Source: Lachnospiraceae bacterium (lineage in GTDB: Bacteria; Bacillota_A; Clostridia; Lachnospirales; Lachnospiraceae). Taken from it: 39,505 bases of DNA. The DNA is taken from contig JAILPG010000212.1 in assembly GCA_024699595.1 (NCBI GenBank), forward strand, positions 1 to 39,505, in the 5' to 3' direction. The notes under the pieces were generated by a model. The model searched no databases. It saw nothing but the letters and a program-made list of their open reading frames with translations, and was not told the origin of the DNA. Below, in pieces: positions 7,438 through 14,888 of this stretch; the stretch's first letter is position 1, and each line of letters opens with the position of its first letter. Made by a program: the position numbers and the translations under genes.

Positions 7438-8805
7438 TCAGAACCTGAAGTACAGAAACGGATTGTACCCCGCATCGGCAAGATAGGAGACGCATAACAG
7501 CAAAAGAACTGCATTTATCGCAAATTTCGCCCATTTTGCCTCGATCTTTTCATATATCTTTTTAATAAGACCTGTCGAGAGCACTATTCCAAGTATCAGC
7601 ACAAGTCCGTAATTGCTGAAGTAATAGACGATATCCGTTCCCCCGTCAAACGAAAACATCCTCTTTAAATACAGACCAAGCGACCCCATATCCGTAATGG
7701 CAAATATCACCCAGCTGATCATCACGACAGCCATCGCATAGATATGTGAAAATATCACATGCCTTTCCAGGAAATCCTTAAGAAACAGCCTTTCCAGGCT
7801 TATAAACGCAAACAGATACAGCCCCCACAGCACAAAGTTCCAGCTTGCACCGTGCCAGAAGCCTGTAAGTGCCCACACTATGAACAGATTTACAAAGCCC
7901 CGAAGCTTCCCCTTTCTCGAACCTCCGAGAGGGAAATACACATATTCCCTGAACCAGGCGCTCAGGGTCATGTGCCATCTCCTGTAGAATTCGGTGATCG
8001 ATCTTGAAATATACGGAAGATCGAAGTTTATCGGAAACTCAAATCCAAGGAGCTTTCCGAGTCCTATCGCCATCAGCGAATAGCCGTTAAAATCAAAATA
8101 TATCTGCAGTGTATAGGCTATGGCTCCGAGCCAGGCAAGCGGCATGGATATGTGATCATACCCTATGCTTACAAGCTCATCCCACAGCCTTCCGGCGCTG
8201 TTTGCTATTATCACCTTGGAAGAGAGTCCGATCAGAAATACGCTTACGCCCTCCTCAAGCTTATCCATGGTTATCCGTCTGCTTTCCAGGGCATCGGAAA
8301 CCTTGGAATATACCACTATGGGGCCTGCTATGAGCTGGGGGAACATGACTAAATAGGTCCCGAGCTTTAAAAACGAATGCTGCGTCTTTACCCTGTCCTT
8401 ATACACATCGATCACGTAAGACATTATCTGGAAAGTGTAAAAGCTGATCCCAAGCGGCAGTGTGACTGCTATAGGGCTTATGGACAGATGGGTGAGCGCA
8501 TTAATATTGTCGATGAAGAAATTGACATACTTAAAGAAAAGAAGCATCGAGAGATCAAAGATAATGCATAAGGCAAGGACTAAAGTCCTCACCTTCCCTC
8601 TGCTTCTTTCCATGAGGATCCCCGCTAAGTAATTAACAAGGATCGACAGAAATATGAGTATCAGATATCTGGGTTCCCCCCATCCGTAGAAGATTATGCT
8701 TCCGGCAAACAGGACGGGGTTCTTGAAATCTTTGGGAACCAGATAATAGATTATAAAGAATACCGGTATAAACCAAAATAAAAACAATAAGCTCGAAAAA
8801 ATCAT
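7438..8805 (-). CDS. MBOAT family membrane O-acyltransferase (AlgI/DltB-like)
   Basis: This 455-residue polytopic membrane protein has about ten hydrophobic segments. It shows the MBOAT core: PLGISFYTFQ (117-126), FPQLIAGPIV (155-164), IYFDFNGYS (235-243), FYRRWHMTLSAWFREYVYFPLGG (273-295) and LTGFWHGASWNF (313-324) with the invariant His at 318. These proteins pass an acyl group from a cytosolic donor across the membrane to an extracellular acceptor. It begins the MBOAT, DHHW, SGNH, DUF4358 series, where the DHHW and SGNH proteins are the likely extracytoplasmic partners. The ATG at 8805 has only a weak GGA upstream, so expression may depend on readthrough from glyA. The acceptor polymer is unknown. 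Confidence 0.9.
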   Translation of the reverse strand: MIFSSLLFLFWFIPVFFIIYYLVPKDFKNPVLFAGSIIFYGWGEPRYLILIFLSILVNYLAGILMERSRGKVRTLVLALCIIFDLSMLLFFKYVNFFIDNINALTHLSISPIAVTLPLGISFYTFQIMSYVIDVYKDRVKTQHSFLKLGTYLVMFPQLIAGPIVVYSKVSDALESRRITMDKLEEGVSVFLIGLSSKVIIANSAGRLWDELVSIGYDHISMPLAWLGAIAYTLQIYFDFNGYSLMAIGLGKLLGFEFPINFDLPYISRSITEFYRRWHMTLSAWFREYVYFPLGGSRKGKLRGFVNLFIVWALTGFWHGASWNFVLWGLYLFAFISLERLFLKDFLERHVIFSHIYAMAVVMISWVIFAITDMGSLGLYLKRMFSFDGGTDIVYYFSNYGLVLILGIVLSTGLIKKIYEKIEAKWAKFAINAVLLLLCVSYLADAGYNPFLYFRF

Positions 8806-8837
8806 ATATGATCAGTCCGGGAATGTCATGCAGATCC

Positions 8838-8870
8838 GCGTTCTATCATAAACGCAGCAGATACTTCTGC
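8838..8870 (-). other. Two small adjacent hairpins between glyA and the MBOAT gene
   Basis: GCGTT/AACGC (8838-8855, 8-base loop) and GCAGA/TCTGC (8857-8870, 4-base loop) sit directly after the glyA stop. Neither is followed by a T-tract on the minus strand, so they look like processing or pausing structures rather than a full terminator. The gap to the MBOAT start is only 65 bases. Confidence 0.35.
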
Positions 8871-10109
8871 CTATATGAGCGGATACTTTGCTGTAAGCTC
8901 AGCGACTATAGCCGATGCCTTTTCTACACCCGCTTCCTTTTCGGTAACGATATAATTTATCGCCTCGGCGATCCTGTCCATATCGGCCGTATTCATGCCG
9001 CGGGATGTGACCGCAGGAGTACCGAGACGGATCCCGCTGGTAACAAAGGGCTTCTGAGGATCGTTGGGAACAGTATTCTTGTTGGCAGTGATGTGTGCCT
9101 CATCAAGCAGCTTTTCGATCTCTTTGCCCGTAAGAGCCTGGGGTCTTAAGTCAAGCAGCATCAGATGGTTGTCGGTGCCGCCCGAAACAATGGAAAGGCC
9201 CCTGTTCATAAGTCCCTCGGAAAGTGCCTTTGCATTCTCAACGATGTTCTTTCCGTATTCCTTGAATTCATCCGAAAGAGCTTCCTTGAAGCATACCGCC
9301 TTTGCAGCGATCACATGCATAAGAGGGCCTCCCTGTATGCCAGGGAAGATCGCCTTATTGAAATTATACTTTTCGGCAGCCTCGCTGTTTGCAAGGATGA
9401 GTCCTCCTCTGGGACCTCTTAATGTCTTATGGGTCGTAGTCGTTACAACATCCGCATAAGGGAACGGACTCTCATGATATCCTGTTGCTACAAGACCCGC
9501 TATATGGGCTATATCAACCATCATTACCGCTCCGACCTCATCACAGATCTCACGGAACCGCTTGAAATCGATCTTTCTTGCATATGCACTTGCTCCGGAA
9601 ACGATCATCTTGGGATGACACTCAAGCGCGATACGTCTAACCTCATCATAATCTATAAAACCGTCGTCATTTACGCCATAGTGCACGCAGTTAAAATACT
9701 TGCCCGACATATTTACCGGTGAACCGTGAGAAAGATGTCCGCCGTGGTCGAGATTCATGCCCATAAAGGTATCTCCGGGCTCCAAAACCGCAAAGAATAC
9801 AGCCATATTGGCCTGTGCGCCGGAATGGGGCTGCACGTTGGCATAATCGCAGTTAAACAGCTTCTTTGCTCTCTCTCTTGCCAGTTCCTCTACTATATCA
9901 ACACATTCGCAGCCGCCGTAATATCTTTTTCCCGGATAACCCTCGGCATATTTGTTCGTAAGAGGGCTTCCCATGGCAGCCATGACTGCTTTGCTTACCC
10001 AGTTTTCCGAAGCGATCAGCTCAATATGGCTGTTCTGTCTCTCAAGCTCCTTTACTATGGCCTCTGCTACTTCGGGATCGACTTTTTTTACATCGTCAAG
10101 TGAATACAT
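8871..10109 (-). CDS. glyA: Serine hydroxymethyltransferase
   Basis: This 412-residue PLP enzyme interconverts serine and glycine while loading tetrahydrofolate with a one-carbon unit, in the cytoplasm. Family blocks are intact: [55 protein letters not shown] and [16 protein letters not shown], with the PLP lysine at 228. Its length matches bacterial GlyA. I start at the ATG at 10109 because ATGGAGGTTATT before it supplies the GGAGG site; an ATG 12 bases further upstream is part of that site. The gene lies 48 bases after a PAP2 phosphatase gene with no promoter between, so both probably share the promoter at 10936-10964. It ends 65 bases before the MBOAT gene. Confidence 0.97.
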   Translation of the reverse strand: MYSLDDVKKVDPEVAEAIVKELERQNSHIELIASENWVSKAVMAAMGSPLTNKYAEGYPGKRYYGGCECVDIVEELARERAKKLFNCDYANVQPHSGAQANMAVFFAVLEPGDTFMGMNLDHGGHLSHGSPVNMSGKYFNCVHYGVNDDGFIDYDEVRRIALECHPKMIVSGASAYARKIDFKRFREICDEVGAVMMVDIAHIAGLVATGYHESPFPYADVVTTTTHKTLRGPRGGLILANSEAAEKYNFNKAIFPGIQGGPLMHVIAAKAVCFKEALSDEFKEYGKNIVENAKALSEGLMNRGLSIVSGGTDNHLMLLDLRPQALTGKEIEKLLDEAHITANKNTVPNDPQKPFVTSGIRLGTPAVTSRGMNTADMDRIAEAINYIVTEKEAGVEKASAIVAELTAKYPLI

Positions 10110-10157
10110 AATAACCTCCATGAAATCATTTATAGAAAACGTGTTTACAGTGAACGC

Positions 10158-10841
10158 CTAAGCCTGTGCTCTCCTGCTTTCCTTTCTTTCCTTCCTCGTG
10201 ATGAGGAAAGCCCTGTATTCATCCCTGAAAATAACGGGATACAGCGCCAGAGCCATCACACAGGCTCCTATTACATCAAACAGTGAATGCTGCTTTAAAA
10301 ATACGGTGGAAAGGATAATGCCTGTGCAGATCACAAGAGAGGTTCCCTTTACCGTCCGGTTATTCTTAAACTGCTTATTAAATACAATGGCAAGATGAGC
10401 TCCGATAGCATTAAATACATGCAGGCTCGGAAAAACATTGGTGGGTGTATCCACAGAATACAGATATCTCACCATGTCCGTAAATACGTTGTCCCTTGCA
10501 AATGTTACAGGTCTTAAATGCTGCGCATTCGGGAAAACAAAGGAAATGATGAGGAAAAGCGTCATCCCGACCGCCAAAAAAGTAAAGCTCTTGTAAAAGA
10601 TATCCCTGTCCGTGAACACACAGTAGGCAACCGATATGATCATATAGATAAACCACAGATAATAAAAAATGATGAAATACTCACAGAAAGGAATATAATC
10701 ATCTATCTTCATATGAATGATATGGTATTTGATACCCTCGGCACGCTCCAAAAGAATGAAGCACGGAAGATAAAAAGCCGCATAAAGCGGAATCATAAAT
10801 ATCATTTTGTTCTCGGATAAAAACGTCTTAATCTTATTCAT
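10158..10841 (-). CDS. PAP2 superfamily membrane phosphatase
   Basis: This 227-residue integral membrane protein has about six hydrophobic segments. It carries the second and third PAP2 phosphatase motifs: FPSLHVFNAIGAH (H141) and VFLKQHSLFDVIGA (H185, D189). The first motif is weak, perhaps FPNAQHLRP around residue 110. PAP2 proteins dephosphorylate lipid phosphates such as phosphatidate or undecaprenyl diphosphate at the membrane. The ATG at 10841 has GGAG nine bases upstream; a TTG five codons earlier is less likely. It is the first gene after a promoter at 10936-10964, and a lipid kinase gene lies just upstream. That fits lipid phosphate turnover, but the exact substrate is unknown. Confidence 0.85.
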   Translation of the reverse strand: MNKIKTFLSENKMIFMIPLYAAFYLPCFILLERAEGIKYHIIHMKIDDYIPFCEYFIIFYYLWFIYMIISVAYCVFTDRDIFYKSFTFLAVGMTLFLIISFVFPNAQHLRPVTFARDNVFTDMVRYLYSVDTPTNVFPSLHVFNAIGAHLAIVFNKQFKNNRTVKGTSLVICTGIILSTVFLKQHSLFDVIGACVMALALYPVIFRDEYRAFLITRKERKESRRAQA

Positions 10842-10868
10842 AAACACACGCTCCAAGGTCTGTATAAA

Positions 10869-10906
10869 CCTATCTAATGGATAGGAAAGATCAATAAATC
10901 TTTCCT
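10869..10906 (-). promoter_or_regulatory. Two overlapping hairpins in the PAP2 leader
   Basis: AGGAAAGAT/ATCTTTCCT (10883-10906, 6-base loop, perfect 9-bp stem) and CCTATC/GATAGG (10869-10885, 5-base loop) share three bases, so only one can form fully at a time. They lie between the promoter at 10936-10964 and the PAP2 start at 10841. The arrangement suggests possible attenuation or RNA stabilisation; no T-tract follows. Confidence 0.4.
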
Positions 10907-10935
10907 AAGATGTTTCCCCGATACATATCCATGAA

Positions 10936-10964
10936 ATCATAAACCATACAAATAAAAATAACAA
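10936..10964 (-). promoter_or_regulatory. Sigma-A promoter for the PAP2-glyA-MBOAT operon
   Basis: On the minus strand TTGTTA (10964-10959), a 17-base spacer and TATGAT (10941-10936) give a good match to consensus in AT-rich surroundings. Transcription would start near 10930, giving a leader of about 90 nt before PAP2. A weak GGTAG/CTACC hairpin (10990-11006) overlapping the previous gene's stop may partly insulate it. Confidence 0.6.
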
Positions 10965-11001
10965 CCACAAATTCAAAACCTTTTTAACCGGTAGCGCATC
11001 C

Positions 11002-11919
11002 CTACCTGACTATCATCTTAAGCTTTGAATTATTCAGATAAACTTTTACCTTCGCCTCCACTCCGGCGGATTCACCGTCCGAATGAACGGCACAGGGTCT
11101 TTTGGCTAAGATCTCCACTTTCTTGGCCCGGTATACGTCTACTCCCTTAAATCTCACATGTTTTCCCGAGAATGCAAAGGGCAGTATGAAGAGCACCTTT
11201 AACTTTTTAATAGAGCTTGCCACACAGATGTCAAGATAACCGTCGTTGTCCTTTGCGTCGGGGCAGAACATAAAGCCTCCGCCCTCATATCTGTGATTCA
11301 TTACCGTAACAAAGATAAGTTCCTTAAGCTCTACTTTCTTCGTACCGTCCAAAAGCAGGGTGCAGTCACAGGGCTTCATCCCGTACAGCTGTTTTAAGGC
11401 TATGATCCCATAGGTAAGCTTTCCTAGTCCTATCCTGTTAAGACTGTACTTAAGCTTTGAATGAAGAGCCTCATGACAGATCGCCGCATCAAAGCCCATT
11501 CCCATGCTCACCGAAAAATTCCTGACCTCGTTTCCGGACTCTAACCTCCCTACATCGATCTCCCTGTACTCCTTCGGATGTAAGATCGAGGAAAGTGCCT
11601 CTTCAGGATCCTTTGACAGGCCTATATCCCTTGCAAGATCGTTGCTCGATCCCGAGGGTATGTAACCGAAGGTCACTTTTGAAAAATCATCTATGCCTGA
11701 CAGCACCTCATTTACGGTACCGTCTCCGCCAACCGCTATAATGGTCACGTGTTCACCGCTTTTTACAAGGCCTGCGGCATGATTTCTGGCATCAAGATAC
11801 CCCGTCGTAAGGTGGGCGCTGTACTCAGTGCCGTTCTTTTTAAGGATCTCCTCGATGATCTTCCATTTTTCCGCTCCCTTTCCCGTACTTGAAAGCGGGT
11901 TGATTATAAAATGTATCAC
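11002..11919 (-). CDS. Diacylglycerol kinase family lipid kinase (YegS/DgkB-like)
   Basis: This 305-residue cytosolic or membrane-associated kinase phosphorylates lipids such as diacylglycerol. Seen: the opening FIINPLSSTGKG, the nucleotide-binding GGDGTVNE (64-71), the conserved PSGSSNDLARDIG (88-100), and a C-terminal domain with EGGGFMFCPDAKDNDGYLD typical of the family. The start is GTG at 11919, with GAGGAG seven bases upstream. It follows the GT2 gene by 12 bases and ends the six-gene operon starting with the ABC-F gene. A GGTAG/CTACC hairpin overlaps its stop but is a poor terminator. Together with the neighbouring PAP2 gene it suggests handling of lipid phosphates. Confidence 0.92.
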   Translation of the reverse strand: MIHFIINPLSSTGKGAEKWKIIEEILKKNGTEYSAHLTTGYLDARNHAAGLVKSGEHVTIIAVGGDGTVNEVLSGIDDFSKVTFGYIPSGSSNDLARDIGLSKDPEEALSSILHPKEYREIDVGRLESGNEVRNFSVSMGMGFDAAICHEALHSKLKYSLNRIGLGKLTYGIIALKQLYGMKPCDCTLLLDGTKKVELKELIFVTVMNHRYEGGGFMFCPDAKDNDGYLDICVASSIKKLKVLFILPFAFSGKHVRFKGVDVYRAKKVEILAKRPCAVHSDGESAGVEAKVKVYLNNSKLKMIVR

Positions 11920-11931
11920 TGCATATCTCCT

Positions 11932-12951
11932 CTAATTGAATCCGACAAACCTCTGTGCGATTCTGTATTCCATCTCCGAGATCTTTCTGCCTCCCTTTCC
12001 GGGAAGGTTCATATTGGTACCCAAAAGGCCGAATCTTAACCTGATGTAATCCCTCGGATCGTTGTCTTTTAGATAATTCCACAGTTCCTTCTTTTTTTCA
12101 AGAGACTCTTCCGTACCGTCCTTGATAAGCAGTATCGAGGATATGGTCATCATGATGTCAAGATAGCTTAACATGTATTTTTCCTGCTTCTTCTTTAGGT
12201 TCCTCGAGGCATGGGCCATGTAATCTATCATCAGTTTGTTGACCCTAAGCTGCTGGTCCACTCTTCCTATCATCACGCTCTCATTTACCGACTGATCCGC
12301 TCTCCCGATATAGTATCTGTAGAGGTTTACATCCATATAATACAAGTTCTTTACCTCGGTGAGCGGGTTGAACACAAAGATGTTATCCACATAGAAGGTA
12401 TGCGCGGGAAGCTTCAGATCCATATCCTTAAGAAGCTTTGTCCTGTATATCGCAGAATGCATCAGGATGTACTGCCCGGGCTTAAAGATCTTGACATCAT
12501 CCCAGGTGAATATCTCATCAACGGGAAAAGCCGATCTGTAGGTCATCACCTTCTTATGCTTCTTCCCTTCCTTTTCGTACACGAAATTGCAGACAAAAAG
12601 ATCGACCACCCTGCTGCCGCCCGAAAGCTCCTTTAATCTTTCAATCACCGAAAGATAAGCCTCCTCTTTGAACCAGTCATCGGAATCAAGCACCTTGAAA
12701 AAAAGACCGGTAGCATTTGCAAGACCGGTGTTTACAGCTTCTCCGTGTCCGCCGTTTTCCTGATGGATCACCTTTACGACAGAAGGATACTTTTCTGCAT
12801 ATTCATCGGCTATAAGGGCAGTACCATCCGTTGATCCGTCATCAACTATGATTATCTCCACATCATCGGCTCCGGGAAGCAGGCATTCCACAGCCTTTCT
12901 CATATACTTTTCTGAATTGTAGCAGGGTACGGTTACTGACAGTAATTTCAT
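11932..12951 (-). CDS. Family 2 glycosyltransferase
   Basis: This 339-residue protein has a GT-A fold typical of GT2. The start SVTVPCYNSEKYM, the nucleotide-sugar region IIIVDDGSTDGT (33-44), the ENGGHGEAVNTGL motif (65-77) and the DxD-like VLDSDDWF (87-94) are all intact. No transmembrane segment is evident, so it probably works at the cytoplasmic face on a cell-surface glycan or glycolipid. It sits nine bases after the DUF1653 gene, with a GGAGATAAG ribosome site, and 12 bases before the lipid kinase. The pairing with a diacylglycerol-type kinase hints at glycolipid synthesis, but this is inference. Confidence 0.92.
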   Translation of the reverse strand: MKLLSVTVPCYNSEKYMRKAVECLLPGADDVEIIIVDDGSTDGTALIADEYAEKYPSVVKVIHQENGGHGEAVNTGLANATGLFFKVLDSDDWFKEEAYLSVIERLKELSGGSRVVDLFVCNFVYEKEGKKHKKVMTYRSAFPVDEIFTWDDVKIFKPGQYILMHSAIYRTKLLKDMDLKLPAHTFYVDNIFVFNPLTEVKNLYYMDVNLYRYYIGRADQSVNESVMIGRVDQQLRVNKLMIDYMAHASRNLKKKQEKYMLSYLDIMMTISSILLIKDGTEESLEKKKELWNYLKDNDPRDYIRLRFGLLGTNMNLPGKGGRKISEMEYRIAQRFVGFN

Positions 12952-12960
12952 CTTATCTCC

Positions 12961-13551
12961 TTAATGCAGTCTGTCGCTTTCATATTTTCTCTTGGTCTTT
13001 AAGCAGCTTAAGACCTCCTCGTACTGGAGGGGAAGCTCCTCCTCAGAAAGGCTTATGTCAAGAGATATCGCCACCGTCTGCATCATTTCGGGGGTTATCT
13101 TTTTTCTGAGAAGCAGGTAACAGTCTATCTTTTCTTCAATGGAATCCGCATCAAGGAATCTCTCAAGATCCCTGTCTATGACTCCCTCGTACTCTCCCTC
13201 TTCATCACGGGTCTTTTCCTCATCCATGCGTTTAACAGAGTCAGAAGACTGTTCGTCATCCGTTTTGCCTTCTGTTTTCGTATTATCGCCGGGCAATACC
13301 GCATTCATCTTATCTTCATTTTCCGAGACAAGGCTGAATCTGTATTTCTGATCCGCGTATTTGTACTTATCCCTGTCAACCTCGCTCATGAACATGGAAA
13401 GCTCTCTAGCATATACTTTGTCCGGTTCCGTGAGCGATCTGTAGATCACAAGCTTTTCTCCCGTCTCGGTGTGCTCTGCGATCTCCACGATCTGGTACAG
13501 GTTTCCCTTAAAATGTCTGTACACCTGCAAAGGCTTTGGTATCTCTCTCAT
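12961..13551 (-). CDS. DUF1653 domain protein with acidic C-terminal extension
   Basis: This 196-residue cytosolic protein has an N-terminal DUF1653 domain (about 8-72): VYRHFKGNLYQIVEIAEHTETGEKLVIY, then VYARELSMFMSEVD. DUF1653 is a small domain of unknown function common in Firmicutes. The remaining 120 residues are highly charged (E, D, K, S) with a helical C-terminal part ending in SCLKTKRKYESD, longer than the plain domain. It lies 16 bases after the glycosylase gene and nine before the GT2 gene in the same operon. No function can be assigned. Confidence 0.8.
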   Translation of the reverse strand: MREIPKPLQVYRHFKGNLYQIVEIAEHTETGEKLVIYRSLTEPDKVYARELSMFMSEVDRDKYKYADQKYRFSLVSENEDKMNAVLPGDNTKTEGKTDDEQSSDSVKRMDEEKTRDEEGEYEGVIDRDLERFLDADSIEEKIDCYLLLRKKITPEMMQTVAISLDISLSEEELPLQYEEVLSCLKTKRKYESDRLH

Positions 13552-13567
13552 CTGCCCTTCTCCCTTA

Positions 13568-14377
13568 TCATTCTCTGTATCTTATATAATAAAACGCCCA
13601 TTGCTGCATGATCCCCGCATACTGTCCGTAACGCGCAAACGGATCCTTTCCGCCGTATTCCTCAGTGATCACACGTTTTATCCAGGTATCAACCGGGACC
13701 ATCCCCGTCCTTTCATAGGCAAACAGTCCTATGCAGCCTGCCACCTTGTCGCCAACGCCCTTTACGCTCTTTAAGGCATTATACAGGTTTTCATCAGTTT
13801 CATCATACAGCTCATAAAGCTTAAGATCGCCTGAACCGACCCTTCTGCATGCATCCAGGATATACTCATCCCTGTAGCCTAAGCTCAGTCCCGAAAGGTC
13901 CTCCTTCTTAAGATCGCACATCTGCGAGGGTCTCGGAAACAGCTTTACGGTCTCATCTCCGTCCTTTATCCCGGTTCCGAACCTGTCACACAGAAGCTCA
14001 ACGGACCTCTTTATGGAAGGGATGTTCCTCCGTTGGGATATTATAAAGGTCAGAAGCATTTCAAACGGATCCTGCTTTAAGATCCTGATGCCTGCTCCAA
14101 AGGAGGCGGCAGCTTTCATGAATGCATCGCCATCATCTGTAAGGGCCCTGATCTTTTCATAGTTCCTTGTAAGATCAAAATACGGCTCCCAGACCTCATG
14201 CCATTTCTTTTTATCACAGCTTACTTCATAGCTCTGCCCACCCTCAGGCCTTATGTGCAGAACACCGTCAAGGTGGATGAACCGGTAACTTCCGTCTTTA
14301 TCCCTCTTAACCCTGAAGCACTGTCCGCTGTCATCTATCTTTTGAAGATCAAAATCGTCACTTATCTGTATCTTCAT
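13568..14377 (-). CDS. ogg: 8-oxoguanine DNA glycosylase / AP lyase (OGG-type)
   Basis: This 269-residue base-excision repair enzyme resembles the OGG1 family found in clostridia and eukaryotes. The N-terminal OGG domain has GQCFR (18-22), matching the ECFRW-like motif, and the HhH-GPD domain has FIISQRRNIPSIKR (111-124). The helix-hairpin-helix KGVGDKVAGC includes the Schiff-base lysine K211, and VPVDTWIKR holds the catalytic Asp D230. It removes oxidised guanine and nicks the strand. It starts three bases after the GreA-type gene's stop, so translation is probably coupled, and precedes the DUF1653 gene by 16 bases. All catalytic residues appear intact. Confidence 0.92.
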   Translation of the reverse strand: MKIQISDDFDLQKIDDSGQCFRVKRDKDGSYRFIHLDGVLHIRPEGGQSYEVSCDKKKWHEVWEPYFDLTRNYEKIRALTDDGDAFMKAAASFGAGIRILKQDPFEMLLTFIISQRRNIPSIKRSVELLCDRFGTGIKDGDETVKLFPRPSQMCDLKKEDLSGLSLGYRDEYILDACRRVGSGDLKLYELYDETDENLYNALKSVKGVGDKVAGCIGLFAYERTGMVPVDTWIKRVITEEYGGKDPFARYGQYAGIMQQWAFYYIRYRE

Positions 14378-14380
14378 CTG

Positions 14381-14881
14381 TCAGTACTGGTTGATCTCAT
14401 CATCTGCATCGGTCGTAGTCTTGTCTATATGTCTGATGATCACATGATATGACCCGTTATCCGTAACAACCTCCGCCCTTTCTCCTTCCTTTTTTCCAAG
14501 CAGGGCTTTTCCGAGAGGAGATTCAATGCTTATGAGTCCCATTAAGGAATTGGTCCTTACGGTAGTCACTATCTTGTATTCTTCCTCTTCTCCCTCTTCT
14601 TCGAAAAAAACGGTAACGGTATTGTTGATCCCGACCTCATCACTTGCCGAGGAATCGTCGATCACCTCCGCGGAGCGTATCATTCTCTCAAGATACCTGA
14701 TCCTGCTCTCGTTCTTGTTCTTCTCACGCTTTGCCGCATGATATTCGAAGTTTTCGGAAAGATCTCCGTGTGACCTTGCCTCCTTGACATCATCAAGAAG
14801 CTTGGGCCTTAGCTCGGTCACTCTGTATTTTATCTCATCCTCCATCTTTCTAATGTCGGATTTTGTCAGTTTATCTCTCAT
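14381..14881 (-). CDS. greA: GreA/GreB family transcription elongation factor
   Basis: This 166-residue protein has the Gre layout. An N-terminal coiled coil (1-75) carries at its tip the acidic motif GDLSENFEYHAAK (39-51), with D40 and E43 as the residues that enter the RNA polymerase channel to stimulate transcript cleavage. A C-terminal FKBP-like domain follows, with SPLGKALLGKKEGE. Between them is an unusually acidic run (FFEEEGEEEE, about 92-101). It lies seven bases after the ABC-F gene and three before the glycosylase gene. A second Gre protein elsewhere could be the main factor, so the symbol is approximate. Confidence 0.88.
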   Translation of the reverse strand: MRDKLTKSDIRKMEDEIKYRVTELRPKLLDDVKEARSHGDLSENFEYHAAKREKNKNESRIRYLERMIRSAEVIDDSSASDEVGINNTVTVFFEEEGEEEEYKIVTTVRTNSLMGLISIESPLGKALLGKKEGERAEVVTDNGSYHVIIRHIDKTTTDADDEINQY

Positions 14882-14888
14882 TGCCTTC

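Noticed and set aside
9064..9459. Long open frames on the plus strand inside glyA and other minus-strand genes
   Set aside because: They are antisense shadows of strong family matches, with serine-rich, low-complexity translations and no ribosome sites.
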